A stretch of DNA of 64,000 nt from Bradyrhizobium sp. Ce-3 (GCF_022835695.1 NZ_BQUV01000011.1:124001-188000), one strand, 5' to 3'. Positions 17,871 to 26,349 are shown, counted from the stretch's first letter. Program-made: numbers and translations. The notes: generated by a model not told the origin, from the letters alone.

Positions 17871-20663
17871 ATGGACAGCGTCGTAGCCGAAGTCCGCCCT
17901 GAAGCGGATGATCGTTTCGAGACCGAGCGGATCACCGCGGCGGTCAATGCACTCGCCGAACAGCATGCCGGCCGCGAGGACCAGTTCCGCGCCGCGATGG
18001 CGCAACTGCTCAAGGCCGAGCTGATCGCGGCGCGCGCCACCGCGCAGGCGCTGCTGCTGAAGGATCGCCACGGCCGGCGTTGCGCCGAACGGCTCTGCTT
18101 CGTGCAGGACGAGATCATCCGCATCCTCTATGCGGCGGCGACACGGCATCTCTACCACTCGCCGATCCCCTCGGGCGCCGAGCGCATGGCCGTGGTCGCG
18201 ACCGGCGGCTATGGCCGCGGGCTGATGGCGCCGGAATCCGACATCGATCTGTTGTTCATCCTGCCCTACAAGCAGACCGCCTGGGGCGAGCAGGTCGCCG
18301 AAGCCATCCTCTATTGCCTGTGGGACATGGGGTTGAAGGTCGGCCACGCCACCCGCTCGGTCGATGAATCGATCCGCCAGGCGCGCGGCGACATGACGAT
18401 CCGCACCGCGATCCTCGAGACCCGGTTCCTGACCGGCGACCAGCCGCTCTATGACGAACTGGTCGAGCGCTTCGACAAGGAGGTGGTGCAGGGCACCGCG
18501 GCGGAGTTCGTCACCGCAAAGCTCGCCGAGCGCGAGGAGCGGCATCGCCGCGCCGGCCAGTCACGCTATCTGGTCGAGCCCAACGTCAAGGACGGCAAGG
18601 GCGGCCTGCGCGACCTGCACACGCTGTTCTGGATCGCCAAATACGTCTACCGCGTGCGCGAGACCGATGAGCTGCTGGAGCGCGGCGTGTTCGACGCGCA
18701 GGAATACCGCACCTTCCGCCGCTGCGCCGACTTCCTGTGGTCGGTGCGCTGCAATCTGCACTTCTTCGCCGGACGCGCCGAGGAGCGGCTCTCGTTCGAC
18801 ATGCAGCGCGAGATCGCGGTCCGGCTCGGCTACACGTCGCATCCCGGCATGCAGGACGTCGAGCGCTTCATGAAGCACTACTTCCTGATCGCCAAAGACG
18901 TCGGCGACCTCACCGCGATCCTGTGCGCCAAGCTCGAGGAGGAGCACAACAAGCCGGCGCCGGTGTTGAGCCGCATGGTGGCGCGGCTGCGGCCCGGCAC
19001 CAAGCGGCGGCGGGTTAACGGCAGCGACGACTTCATCGTCGACAACAACCGCATCAACCTCGCCGCGCCTGATGTCTTCAAGCATGACCCGGTCAATCTG
19101 ATCCGGATCTTCCGCCTCGCGCAGCAGAACAACCTCGCCTTCCATCCCGACGCGATGCGCACCGTGACGCGCTCGCTGAAGCTGATCAACACCCAGCTTC
19201 GCGACAGCGAGGAAGCCAACCGCCTGTTCATGGAGATCCTGACCTCTGACAACGCGGAAACCGTGCTGCGTCGGATGAACGAGACCGGCGTGCTCGGCCA
19301 TTTCATCCGCGCCTTCGGCAAGATCGTGTCGATGATGCAGTTCAACATGTACCACCATTATACGGTGGACGAGCATCTGATCCGCTGCATCGGATTCCTG
19401 CAGGACATCGAGCGCGGCGGCAACGAGGAGTTCACGGTCGCCAGCGACCTGTTCCGCAAGATCCGTCCCGAGCACCGCCCGGTGATCTATATCGCCACCC
19501 TGCTGCACGACATCGCCAAGGGCCGGCCGGAAGACCATTCGATCGCCGGCGCCAAGGTGGCGCGGCGGCTGTGCCCGCGGCTCGGCTTCTCCGCCGCCGA
19601 CACCGAACTGGTGGCGTGGCTGATCGAGGAGCACCTGACGATGTCGACGGTGGCGCAATCGCGCGACCTGTCGGACCGCAAGACGATCGAGAATTTCGCC
19701 GCCGTGGTGCAGTCGGTCGAGCAGATGAAGCTGCTCACGATCCTGACCACCGCCGACATCCGCGGCGTCGGCCCCGGCGTCTGGAACGGCTGGAAGGCGC
19801 AGCTGCTGCGCACGCTGTATTACGAGACCGAGCCGGTGCTGACCGGCGGCTTCTCGGAGGTCAATCGCGCCCAGCGCATCGCGGTGGCGCAGGCCGAATT
19901 CCGCCGCGCCTTCACCGAATGGCCGGAGACCGAGCTCAACGCCTATATCGGCCGGCACTATCCGGCCTACTGGCTCAAGGTCGAGCTGCCGCGCAAGATC
20001 CGCCAGGCGCGCTTCATCCGAGCCAGCGAACAGGCCGGCCACAAGCTCGCGATCAATGTCGGCTTCGACGAGATCCGCGCCGTCACCGAGCTCACGATCC
20101 TGGCGACCGACCATCCCTGGCTGCTGTCGATCATCGCCGGCGCCTGTGCGTCGGCCGGCGCCAACATCGTCGACGCGCAGATCTACACCACGACCGACGG
20201 CCGCGCGCTCGACACCATCTCGATCTCGCGCGAATACGACCGCGACGAAGACGAGGGCCGCCGCGCCACCAGAATCGGCGAGATGATCGAGCACGTGCTG
20301 GAGGGCAAGCTCAGGCTGCCCGAGGCGGTGGCCAAGCGCGCGGTGCGCAGCAAGGCGCGGCCGTTCGTCGTCGAGCCCGAGGTCACGATCAACAACCAGT
20401 GGTCCGACCGCTACACCGTGATCGAGGTCTCCGGCCTCGACCGGCCCGGCCTGCTCTACCAGCTCACCACCGCGATCTCGAAGCTCAACCTCAACATCGC
20501 ATCCGCCCATGTCGCGACGTTCGGCGAACGTGCCCGCGACGTGTTCTACGTCACCGACCTGCTCGGCGCCCAGATCACGGCGCCGACCCGGCAGGCCGCG
20601 ATCAAGAGCGCGCTGCTGCATCTGCTGTCGAGCGAGGACCAGGCGGCGAAGCCGGCGGCGTGA
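17871..20663 (+). CDS. glnD: PII uridylyltransferase / uridylyl-removing enzyme
   Basis: 930 residues, the full GlnD length. The nucleotidyltransferase motif is GGYGRGLMAPESDIDLLF (residues 112-129, metal Asp124/Asp126). A central HD domain (LLHDIAKGRPEDHS, about residue 545) removes UMP, and two C-terminal ACT domains (ITNPW-like LATDHPWLLSIIAGACASAG and EVSGLDRPGLLYQLTTAIS) sense glutamine. GlnD sets the uridylylation state of PII proteins and thereby nitrogen assimilation and, in rhizobia, nitrogen-fixation control. Proximity to mutS is typical of Rhizobiales. Monocistronic; divergent from the ssu-like operon with a 198-bp gap. Confidence 0.97.
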   Translation: MDSVVAEVRPEADDRFETERITAAVNALAEQHAGREDQFRAAMAQLLKAELIAARATAQALLLKDRHGRRCAERLCFVQDEIIRILYAAATRHLYHSPIPSGAERMAVVATGGYGRGLMAPESDIDLLFILPYKQTAWGEQVAEAILYCLWDMGLKVGHATRSVDESIRQARGDMTIRTAILETRFLTGDQPLYDELVERFDKEVVQGTAAEFVTAKLAEREERHRRAGQSRYLVEPNVKDGKGGLRDLHTLFWIAKYVYRVRETDELLERGVFDAQEYRTFRRCADFLWSVRCNLHFFAGRAEERLSFDMQREIAVRLGYTSHPGMQDVERFMKHYFLIAKDVGDLTAILCAKLEEEHNKPAPVLSRMVARLRPGTKRRRVNGSDDFIVDNNRINLAAPDVFKHDPVNLIRIFRLAQQNNLAFHPDAMRTVTRSLKLINTQLRDSEEANRLFMEILTSDNAETVLRRMNETGVLGHFIRAFGKIVSMMQFNMYHHYTVDEHLIRCIGFLQDIERGGNEEFTVASDLFRKIRPEHRPVIYIATLLHDIAKGRPEDHSIAGAKVARRLCPRLGFSAADTELVAWLIEEHLTMSTVAQSRDLSDRKTIENFAAVVQSVEQMKLLTILTTADIRGVGPGVWNGWKAQLLRTLYYETEPVLTGGFSEVNRAQRIAVAQAEFRRAFTEWPETELNAYIGRHYPAYWLKVELPRKIRQARFIRASEQAGHKLAINVGFDEIRAVTELTILATDHPWLLSIIAGACASAGANIVDAQIYTTTDGRALDTISISREYDRDEDEGRRATRIGEMIEHVLEGKLRLPEAVAKRAVRSKARPFVVEPEVTINNQWSDRYTVIEVSGLDRPGLLYQLTTAISKLNLNIASAHVATFGERARDVFYVTDLLGAQITAPTRQAAIKSALLHLLSSEDQAAKPAA

Positions 20664-20680
20664 GGCCGACTCCTCCACTC

Positions 20681-20860
20681 GTCATTCCGGGGCGGCCCGC
20701 AGGGCCGAGCCGGGAATCCATCAAGCCGCAGCACATGCGGCACGATGGATTCCGGGTTCTCGCTTCGCGAGCCCCGGAATGACGTGGAGGGAACTGAGCC
20801 CGGAATCCATCAGGGCCGGGGCTAGACGGGGAATGGATTCCGGGCTCTCACGGAGGCTGT
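20681..20860. repeat. Palindromic repeat family E, one full and one partial copy
   Basis: GTCATTCCGGGGCGGCCCGC at the left and GCCCCGGAATGAC at 20783, with inner GGAATCCATC / GATGGATTCC arms. A second, degraded copy with two more GGAATCCAT/ATGGATTCC words continues to about 20860. Follows glnD. Confidence 0.8.
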
Positions 20861-20944
20861 TGTCGGACCCGTTTTGCGCGACCCAGGCGTGAGCAGCCAG
20901 CGCTTCCGGTCCCGGCAGCCTGCCGGACCTAGATCCAGGGCGGG

Positions 20945-21211
20945 CTACGATCCTGGATCCGGCACGTTCAGTTGCAGCTGCAGCGCCGCCAGGCTCGCCC
21001 CGAGCAAGGCCAGGTAGCTGGCCTGACAGAGCACCACGCTCAAATCGAAGGCGTCGAGCAGGTCGATCCAGGAAGTGTCGGCCGGCGGATCGGCGGCTTG
21101 CTTGCCGCCATCGATGACGGAAGGCTGGAAGCTGCGATCGCGTCTGTGAACCCTTGCCTCGTGCTCGACGCCGTCGGAGCAAAGGATCAAATGCAAGCGC
21201 GCCTTGGGCAT
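20945..21211 (-). CDS. Small hypothetical protein
   Basis: 88 residues (MPKARLHLILCSDGVEHEAR). Supported mainly by a good ribosome site, GGGAG seven bases before the ATG, and by protein-like composition in the first third. The C terminus has a hydrophobic stretch (VVLCQASYLALLGASLAALQ) that could be one membrane helix. No family is recognised. An overlapping plus-strand frame of similar length is less convincing because it lacks a ribosome site. It points away from the histidine kinase gene. Confidence 0.45.
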   Translation of the reverse strand: MPKARLHLILCSDGVEHEARVHRRDRSFQPSVIDGGKQAADPPADTSWIDLLDAFDLSVVLCQASYLALLGASLAALQLQLNVPDPGS

Positions 21212-21352
21212 TTCTATCTCCCGTCGCTGATTGGCGATTGCTGAACCCCGGAAAGCTCTACCGTCATCGAGTTACCCAGCAAGCGTAGTCAGCGCGATGG
21301 CACGGGCCATTGAACGGAGGTTGATCCGGCCGTTACATTCGGATGGGAACGA

Positions 21353-21365
21353 CATACTTAGGTTT
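21353..21365 (-). promoter_or_regulatory. Motif AAACCTAAGTATG (copy 1)
   Basis: Minus-strand copy of a 13-bp word that recurs with one variable base at 24053-24065 and 52932-52944. It lies in the 429-bp region between the small hypothetical gene and the PAS histidine kinase gene. Its TAMGTA core resembles sites of FixJ/NarL-type regulators. Apart from this motif and the 15-bp tandem repeats, the region shows no gene. Confidence 0.45.
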
Positions 21366-21558
21366 ATTCGCAACCTGGACCTGAGCACGTCCGGCGCATT
21401 CGCCTTCCGCGCGACTCCATGCCCCGCGCGTGGACTGCCAAAAAGATCCGCATGATCCGGTCCGGGCGTCGAGAAAGCTGCTAATGTGCAACCTGTTAGG
21501 AGGGCGACGTTGTCGCCGCTGATGGTAGCGGTCACCTAGCGACGCAGCGCACGCCCGT

Positions 21559-21631
21559 GACGGCGAAGTGCTGGACGGCCAAGTGCTGAATAGCCGAGTG
21601 CTGGAGCCAAGTGCCGAATAGCCAAGTGCTG
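21559..21631. repeat. Imperfect 15-bp tandem repeat before the histidine kinase
   Basis: Five units of the type GACGGCCAAGTGCTG / AATAGCCAAGTGCTG, the fourth shortened to 13 bp, at 21559, 21574, 21589, 21604 and 21617. The array ends 9 bp before the likely ATG of the sensor kinase, where a ribosome site would be expected. Confidence 0.8.
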
Positions 21632-21640
21632 GTGCTGCCG

Positions 21641-23392
21641 ATGATGCGCATCCCGACCACGAGGCCCTGGTCCGCCGAGCAATGGCTGCTCGGCGGCATG
21701 GTGCTGGCCTTGGCGGCAACCTGCGTTGGGCTGGTGCTTGGCCCGCGGCCTGCGGCGTCCGCCCATCTGATTGCCCTGGCGCTGCTCGTCGCGTCACTCG
21801 CCGCCGCATTGCTGGTGATGCGCGTGGCGAGCCGCACCAGCAGGCAGCTGGAAGCCATGTTGCGCGGCCGCGCCGGCAGCGAAGAGCGCGCGACGGAGGC
21901 CCTACGCCATAGCGAAGCGCAGTGGAAGGAGGTGTTCGAACACAACCCGGTCATGTACTTCATGGTCGACGCGACGGGCCTCGTGCTGTCGGTCAACACG
22001 TTCGGCGCCGCGCAACTCGGCTACGCCGTCAGCGAACTGCTCGGACAATCGGTGCTGAGAGTGTTTGCCGCCGAAGACCACCCCATGGTCCAGCGCAACG
22101 TCGCAGCGTGCCTCGACAACATCGGCCAAACCCACAATTGGGAAATCCGCAAGGTCCGCAAGGACGGCTCGAGGCTCTGGGTTCGTGAAAATGCCAAGGC
22201 CGTGCGGCGGCTGGACGATCAACTGATCGTCCTGATCGCGTGCGAGGACATTACCGAGCGCAAACAGGCCGAAAATGCACTGCAGCAGAGTGAAATGTAC
22301 CTGACCGAAGCCCAGCGGTTGAGCCACACCGGCAGCTTCGGCTGGCACGTCGCCAGCGGCGAGATCATCTGGTCGGAAGAGACGTTCAGGATCTTCGCGT
22401 TCGACCGGGTTCCGTCCCTCAAGCATGACACGGTCCTGCAGCGCATCCATCCGGACGATCGCGGCCGCGTGCAACGGACCATCGACCGCGCCTCGCTCGA
22501 CGGCAAGGACTTCGAGCACGGCTACCGATTGCTGATGCCGGATGGGACGATCAAATATGTCCACGCCAGGGCGCACGCGGTGACCAGCCTCGCGGGCGAC
22601 ATCGAGTTCATCGGAGCGGTCACCGACGTGACCGCCCGCAAGCGGGCCGAAGCGGAACTGCATGAAGCGCAGACCAACCTCGCGCACGTCACGCGCGTGA
22701 CGGCGCTCGGCGAGCTTGCCGCATCGATCGCCCACGAGGTGAACCAGCCGCTTGCCGCCGTGGTCGCCAACGCCGCGGCCTGCCTGCGGTGGCTCAACCG
22801 GGCAGCCCCCGATCTGAACGAAGCCCGCGGAGCGGTGCGCTCGATCATCAGCGACGGCAACCGGGCGGGCGAGATCATCCAGCGCGTCCGCGCGCTGGCG
22901 AACAAGACCACCGATCAGCGGGCGCCGCTCGATATCAATGAGGCGATCAACGAGGTCATCAGCCTGGTGCAGCATCAGCTGCAGAGCCACCATGTGTCCT
23001 TGCAGCTGGACCTCGCGCCCGCACTCCCCCCTGTTGTCGCCGACCGCATCCAGCTGCAGCAAGTCATCCTGAATCTGATCGTCAACGGCATCGAGGCGAT
23101 GCAGCCGGTCGCGGACAGGCCGCGGGAGCTGGTGATCCGGACCCGCCATGACGAGGCCGGGCAGATCGTGGTCACGGTCGCCGACTGCGGTGTCGGGGTC
23201 GCGACCGAGAACGCCGAACGCCTGTTCGATGCCTTCTACACCACCAAGGCCAGCGGCATGGGAATGGGGTTGTCGATCTGCCGCTCGATCGTCGAAGCCC
23301 ATCGAGGCCGTCTGTCGGTGGCCGCGAATACCGGTCACGGCGCGACGTTCCAGTTCACCTTGCCGCTGGGTCAAGAGGATCGGGCATGGTGA
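21641..23392 (+). CDS. Membrane-anchored PAS sensor histidine kinase (FixL-like)
   Basis: About 583 residues from ATG 21641 (a second ATG follows at 21644; a GTG at 21611 lies inside a tandem repeat and is less likely). Two N-terminal transmembrane helices (residues about 18-37 and 44-62), a first PAS domain (EVFEHNPVMYFMVDATGLVLS), a second PAS/PAC domain (SHTGSFGWHVASGEIIWSEE), then the dimerisation helix with phospho-His in LAASIAHEVNQPLAAV and an ATPase with NGIEAMQP and GMGMGLSICRSIVEAH. The HEVNQPLAAV kinase core is the FixL/ThkA type. No haem-PAS histidine is evident, so the signal is unknown. It overlaps the response-regulator gene by 7 bp, forming a two-component operon. Confidence 0.92.
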   Translation: MMRIPTTRPWSAEQWLLGGMVLALAATCVGLVLGPRPAASAHLIALALLVASLAAALLVMRVASRTSRQLEAMLRGRAGSEERATEALRHSEAQWKEVFEHNPVMYFMVDATGLVLSVNTFGAAQLGYAVSELLGQSVLRVFAAEDHPMVQRNVAACLDNIGQTHNWEIRKVRKDGSRLWVRENAKAVRRLDDQLIVLIACEDITERKQAENALQQSEMYLTEAQRLSHTGSFGWHVASGEIIWSEETFRIFAFDRVPSLKHDTVLQRIHPDDRGRVQRTIDRASLDGKDFEHGYRLLMPDGTIKYVHARAHAVTSLAGDIEFIGAVTDVTARKRAEAELHEAQTNLAHVTRVTALGELAASIAHEVNQPLAAVVANAAACLRWLNRAAPDLNEARGAVRSIISDGNRAGEIIQRVRALANKTTDQRAPLDINEAINEVISLVQHQLQSHHVSLQLDLAPALPPVVADRIQLQQVILNLIVNGIEAMQPVADRPRELVIRTRHDEAGQIVVTVADCGVGVATENAERLFDAFYTTKASGMGMGLSICRSIVEAHRGRLSVAANTGHGATFQFTLPLGQEDRAW

Positions 23393-24060
23393 CCGGACGC
23401 GCGACATCGCCAACCGCGCTGGCAAACGCCGAGGATCCGGTCGTCTTCGTCGTCGACGACGACGCATCCGTGCGGGACGCATTGAGCAATCTGTTCCGGT
23501 CCGTCGGCCTGCGCACGGCGGCGTTCGGATCGGCCCACGAATTTCTGCAGCACAAGCCGCCGAACGTCCCGAGTTGCCTGATCCTGGACATCAGGCTGCC
23601 CCGGGTGAGCGGCCTCGACTTTCAGGCGGAGCTGGTGAGGGCCGACATTCATATTCCGATCATCTTCATGACCGGCCATGGCGATATCCCGATGACGGTC
23701 AGGGCGATGAAGGCCGGCGCTGTCGACTTCCTGACCAAGCCGTTCCGCGACCAGGACATGCTGGATGCGGTCACGACGGCGATCGAGCGCGACAGAAATC
23801 GTCGCGGTGAGGCCAAGGTTCTGGCGAACCTGCGGGCGGCCTTCGCGACCCTGACCCCGCGCGAGCGCCAGGTGATGACCCTCGTCACGGCGGGGCTGAT
23901 GAACAAGCAGGTCGCCGCCGAGATCGGCGTGGCCGAGATCACGGTCAAGATCCACCGCGGGCACATCATGCGGAAAATGGCGGCAAAATCGCTGCCTGAC
24001 CTGGTCAGGATGGCGCAAATCCTCGGGGTCGGGCCGGCATCCGGCGGGGCGCAAACCTAA
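23386..24060 (+). CDS. FixJ-family response regulator
   Basis: 224 residues. Receiver domain FVVDDDASVRDAL with phospho-acceptor Asp68 (LILDIRLPR), the conserved FMTGHGDIPMTVRAMKAGAVDFLTKPF segment (given in part: GDIPMTVRAMKAGAVDFLTK) shared with FixJ/NodW/NwsB, and a C-terminal LuxR-type DNA-binding domain (LTPRERQVMTLVTAGLMNKQ ... ITVKIHRGHIMRKM). It overlaps the histidine kinase stop by 7 bp, so the two are partners. Its own last codons carry a copy of the 13-bp motif, which may be a binding site for this or a related regulator. Confidence 0.93.
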   Translation: MVTGRATSPTALANAEDPVVFVVDDDASVRDALSNLFRSVGLRTAAFGSAHEFLQHKPPNVPSCLILDIRLPRVSGLDFQAELVRADIHIPIIFMTGHGDIPMTVRAMKAGAVDFLTKPFRDQDMLDAVTTAIERDRNRRGEAKVLANLRAAFATLTPRERQVMTLVTAGLMNKQVAAEIGVAEITVKIHRGHIMRKMAAKSLPDLVRMAQILGVGPASGGAQT

Positions 24061-24065
24061 GTATG
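24053..24065 (+). promoter_or_regulatory. Motif AAACCTAAGTATG (copy 2)
   Basis: Overlaps the stop codon of the FixJ-like gene and lies about 90 bp upstream of the stand-alone receiver gene. Identical in all 13 bases to the minus-strand copy at 21353-21365. Candidate response-regulator site. Confidence 0.45.
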
Positions 24066-24153
24066 ATTCTCCGGGCCCGGTTGGCGACGCACTGTGCTCC
24101 TGCAGCATTGCACGGACCACAGGACTTGCCGCCCGTCCCCAGGAACAACCCGC

Positions 24154-24543
24154 TTGTCCAACCCGCCAGTGATATCGATCATCGACGATGACTTGTCGGT
24201 TCGCACCGCGACCGACAACCTCGTCAGGTCGCTGGGCTACGCGGTCGAGACCTACGCGTCGGCTGAGGAATTCCTGCACTCGCCGCACCTGAATGACACA
24301 TCCTGCGTGATCGCCGACGTTAGGATGCCGGCCATGAGCGGGCTCGACCTGCAGAGCCACCTGATTGCCAGCGGACGGCGCTTTCCGTTCATCTTCGTCA
24401 CGGCGTTCTCCGTCGAAAGCGATCGCGTCCGGGCCCTGAAGGCAGGAGCGATCTGCTTTCTGATCAAGCCCTTCGACGGCGACGCGCTGATCAAATGCCT
24501 CGATGTAGCCCTCGCTCAGCCCGGCACGGCGCCCGTCGAATGA
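24154..24543 (+). CDS. Single-domain response regulator (stand-alone receiver)
   Basis: 129 residues from a TTG at 24154, giving MSNPPVISIIDDDLSVRTATDN; AGGA lies about 9 bp upstream. A GTG at 24094 would add 20 unconserved residues. It has the acidic pair after IID, phospho-Asp55 in VIADVRMPAMSG and the conserved Lys in LIKPFDGDAL. There is no output domain, so it probably works as a phosphate relay or sink or binds a partner protein. Same strand as the kinase/FixJ pair, 93 bp downstream, with the 13-bp motif between. Confidence 0.85.
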   Translation: MSNPPVISIIDDDLSVRTATDNLVRSLGYAVETYASAEEFLHSPHLNDTSCVIADVRMPAMSGLDLQSHLIASGRRFPFIFVTAFSVESDRVRALKAGAICFLIKPFDGDALIKCLDVALAQPGTAPVE

Positions 24544-24728
24544 GTTCGGACCAGCCATGACCGGACCGGCTATACGCAAGGATGATGGCGCAAAACATCT
24601 GGACAGGTTGCGGATCGGCGGCGTGAGCGCGAGATTTCGCGCACGTCGTCGCTCGGGAAGATCGACGACAGAAAACAGCATCCAACATTCTCGACTGGCA
24701 AATGGCAATTTCTCGGAGGGAGGTCGCC

Positions 24729-24899
24729 ATGCGTGCGGAACCGCGCTGCGCCCAATGTGACGGCGAAGCGCCCAAGATCATCTGTTTGCGCAATCCGGCC
24801 GGTGAACGCTACTGCGGACGCCTCTGCCTTTACAAAGGTCAGGAGAACTTCATTCGCTGGCTTTGGCGCGCGAATGCGGAGGCGGAGGCCGCGTCATGA
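24729..24899 (+). CDS. Small Cys-rich protein, probable zinc ribbon
   Basis: 56 residues. The ATG at 24729 is chosen for its ribosome site, GGAGG five bases upstream; a frame start at 24702 lacks one. The chain reads MRAEPRCAQCDGEAPKIICL ... ERYCGRLCLYKG ... WLWRANAEAEAAS. The CxxC pair near residue 7 and CGRLC near residue 31 would make a four-cysteine zinc knuckle. No family is recognised. Its TGA overlaps the ATG of the next Cys-rich gene (ATGA), so the two are translationally coupled. Confidence 0.75.
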   Translation: MRAEPRCAQCDGEAPKIICLRNPAGERYCGRLCLYKGQENFIRWLWRANAEAEAAS

Positions 24900-25087
24900 C
24901 AGGCCGTTGCGGGAATCCGGGATGCAAGCGACCGTTCGGGTTGATCCGGCATAGCTGGTATTTCGAGCAATTCTGCTCGACCAAGTGCCGGGAGATCTAC
25001 AAGCGGCAGCTGGAGCGCAACAGGGCCTATTGGAAGTGGCTCTACCCTTCCTCCAGAACCGGCGGCCCGTCGCGAAAACTGGTCTGA
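24896..25087 (+). CDS. Small Cys-rich protein, probable zinc-binding
   Basis: 63 residues from the ATG at 24896, which shares ATGA with the stop of the gene before. It has CGNPGCKRPFGL at the N terminus and QFCSTKCREIYKRQLERNR later, again two cysteine pairs (CxxxxC and CxxxC) spaced for one treble-clef or MYM-like zinc site. The middle (LIRHSWYFEQF) and basic, aromatic C terminus (RAYWKWLYPS) suggest nucleic-acid or protein contact. Probably a partner of the 56-residue protein; their function is unknown. Confidence 0.75.
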   Translation: MTGRCGNPGCKRPFGLIRHSWYFEQFCSTKCREIYKRQLERNRAYWKWLYPSSRTGGPSRKLV

Positions 25088-25107
25088 CGACACCCAAGGG
25101 AGTCCCC

Positions 25108-25224
25108 ATGACGACAGTCGATGCGATGCTGGTAGGAGCGATCCTCGCGTGGGTGCCCTCGCTCATTGTGTTCTGCTATATCGTGCGTGATCTGCGCAAC
25201 ATGCCTCGCGAGGATCTCGATTGA
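25108..25224 (+). CDS. 38-residue single-helix membrane protein
   Basis: Starts MTTVDAMLVGAILAWVPSLI with AGGGAG six bases upstream and ends RDLRNMPREDLD. One transmembrane helix (about residues 7-26) with a charged cytoplasmic tail; too short for most gene finders. Twenty bp behind the second Cys-rich gene on the same strand, so it is likely the third gene of a micro-operon. No family is recognised. Confidence 0.6.
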   Translation: MTTVDAMLVGAILAWVPSLIVFCYIVRDLRNMPREDLD

Positions 25225-25251
25225 GCGCCGCACCGCGGCTCACATGCGCCG

Positions 25252-25776
25252 CTATAGCTCCACGCCCTCGTGGCGCAGCAGCCAGCGCTTGCGTTCCAGT
25301 CCACCGCCATATTTGACCAGCGAGCCATTGGCGCCGATCAGGCGGTGGCAGGGCACGACGACGCTGATCGGGTTGGAGCCGTTGGCGTGGCCGACCGCGC
25401 GCATCGCATTCGGCGACTTCAGCCTCACAGCCAGCGCGCCATAGCTCATGGTGGTGCCGTGTGGAATTGTCGGCAGCGCGTGCCAGACCTTCTGCTGGAA
25501 CGGCGTGCCGGCGACGCGCCACTCGACATCCGCAAGCCGATCGAGATCGCCCTTGAAGTAATCGCCGAGCGCCTTGCGCATCGCAGCCGGCGCGCCGCCG
25601 TCTTGCAAGGTCACTGTGCCATAGTGCAGCCGCAGCAGGTCGAGCATGCGCCCTTCATAGTCGTCCCAATCGAGCGCGCGCAGCACGCCGCCGTCATCGG
25701 TCACCAGCAGCGCCGTGCCGATCGGGGTCGCGAGGCGGTCGAGGTTGAAGGTCTGTGCGGTCTTGCGGTCGGCCAT
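25252..25776 (-). CDS. ogt: Methylated-DNA--[protein]-cysteine S-methyltransferase
   Basis: 174 residues from the ATG at 25776. The acceptor cysteine is Cys143 in VVPCHRLIGANGSLVKYGGG (PCHR motif), preceded by FQQKVWHALPTIPHG and the RAVGHANGSNP helix that flips out the damaged base. The N-terminal part is a standard Ada/Ogt fold. It removes alkyl groups from O6-alkylguanine in a suicidal reaction. No Ada-type regulatory domain is present, so this is a stand-alone repair enzyme. Single gene, convergent with the small-protein operon. Confidence 0.93.
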   Translation of the reverse strand: MADRKTAQTFNLDRLATPIGTALLVTDDGGVLRALDWDDYEGRMLDLLRLHYGTVTLQDGGAPAAMRKALGDYFKGDLDRLADVEWRVAGTPFQQKVWHALPTIPHGTTMSYGALAVRLKSPNAMRAVGHANGSNPISVVVPCHRLIGANGSLVKYGGGLERKRWLLRHEGVEL

Positions 25777-25854
25777 TGTCGTCGCTCTGGAAACAGGTCG
25801 CTCGGCATACAATCGACCGCCCGCGTGCTAGCGTCCACCCGAATTCCGGTTAGA

Positions 25855-25949
25855 GCGTTTTCGAGCGAAGTGGACACCGGTTCGCGTGAAGAAAACGCGT
25901 CAAAACAACAATCTTGAGCTTCGATTCTGATTCAATCAGAATCGAAGCT
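25855..25949. repeat. Interspersed palindromic repeat before the DUF1304 gene
   Basis: Begins GCGTTTTCGAGCGAAGTGGA, matches the element before mutS in reverse orientation, and ends with a 16-bp perfect inverted repeat around one base at 25917-25949 (left arm AGCTTCGATTCTGATT). The arm lies 16 bp before the DUF1304 start codon. Confidence 0.85.
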
Positions 25950-25965
25950 CTGGGGGGACCGCATC

Positions 25966-26328
25966 ATGCTTTTGCTTGCCAATGTTCTGGTCGCGGTGGT
26001 GGCCGCGCTGCACATCTATTTCCTTGTGCTCGAGATGTTTCTCTGGACCAAGCCGCTCGGGCTGAAGACCTTCCGCAACTCGATCGAGAAGGCAACCGAG
26101 TCCGCCGTGCTCGCCGCCAATCAGGGGCTCTATAACGGCTTCCTTGCCGCCGGACTGATCTGGGGCCTGGTGCACGGCAATGCCGGCTTCGCGTTCCAGA
26201 TCAAGACATTCTTCCTGCTCTGCGTGATCGTCGCCGGTGCCTATGGCGCCGCCACCGTCAGCCGCCGCATCCTTTATGTGCAGGCGGCTCCCGCTGCGCT
26301 CGCGCTGATGCTGCTCTGGCTGGCCTAA
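25966..26328 (+). CDS. DUF1304 membrane protein
   Basis: 120 residues and four transmembrane helices (about 1-25, 48-70, 72-95 and 98-119). The pattern MLLLANVLVAVVAALHIYFL, LEMFLWTKPLGLKTF and NQGLYNGFLAAGLIWGL is that of the DUF1304 family, small inner-membrane proteins of unknown function. GGGGGA lies about 9 bp before the ATG. Monocistronic, between an interspersed repeat upstream and a hairpin terminator downstream. Confidence 0.9.
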   Translation: MLLLANVLVAVVAALHIYFLVLEMFLWTKPLGLKTFRNSIEKATESAVLAANQGLYNGFLAAGLIWGLVHGNAGFAFQIKTFFLLCVIVAGAYGAATVSRRILYVQAAPAALALMLLWLA

Positions 26329-26349
26329 AGCGCGGGCGCGCTTTGTTTT
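26327..26349 (+). terminator. Rho-independent terminator after DUF1304
   Basis: AAAGCGC-GGGC-GCGCTTT followed by GTTTT; it overlaps the last bases of the stop codon. Confidence 0.65.

Noticed and set aside
18561-20678. A 705-codon open frame antisense to glnD
   Set aside because: Same reason: shadow frame of a strongly conserved gene; no ribosome site or recognisable fold.
20972-21244. 90-codon plus-strand frame overlapping the small hypothetical gene
   Set aside because: It lacks a ribosome site and looks like the reverse of the better-supported minus-strand frame; still uncertain.
21559-21631. Short repeats considered as a CRISPR array
   Set aside because: The 15-bp units are directly adjacent without spacers and are not palindromic; no cas genes are nearby.
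25917-25949. Perfect 16-bp palindrome considered as an operator of the DUF1304 gene
   Set aside because: It is part of an interspersed repeat with related copies at other genes, so a gene-specific operator is unlikely.
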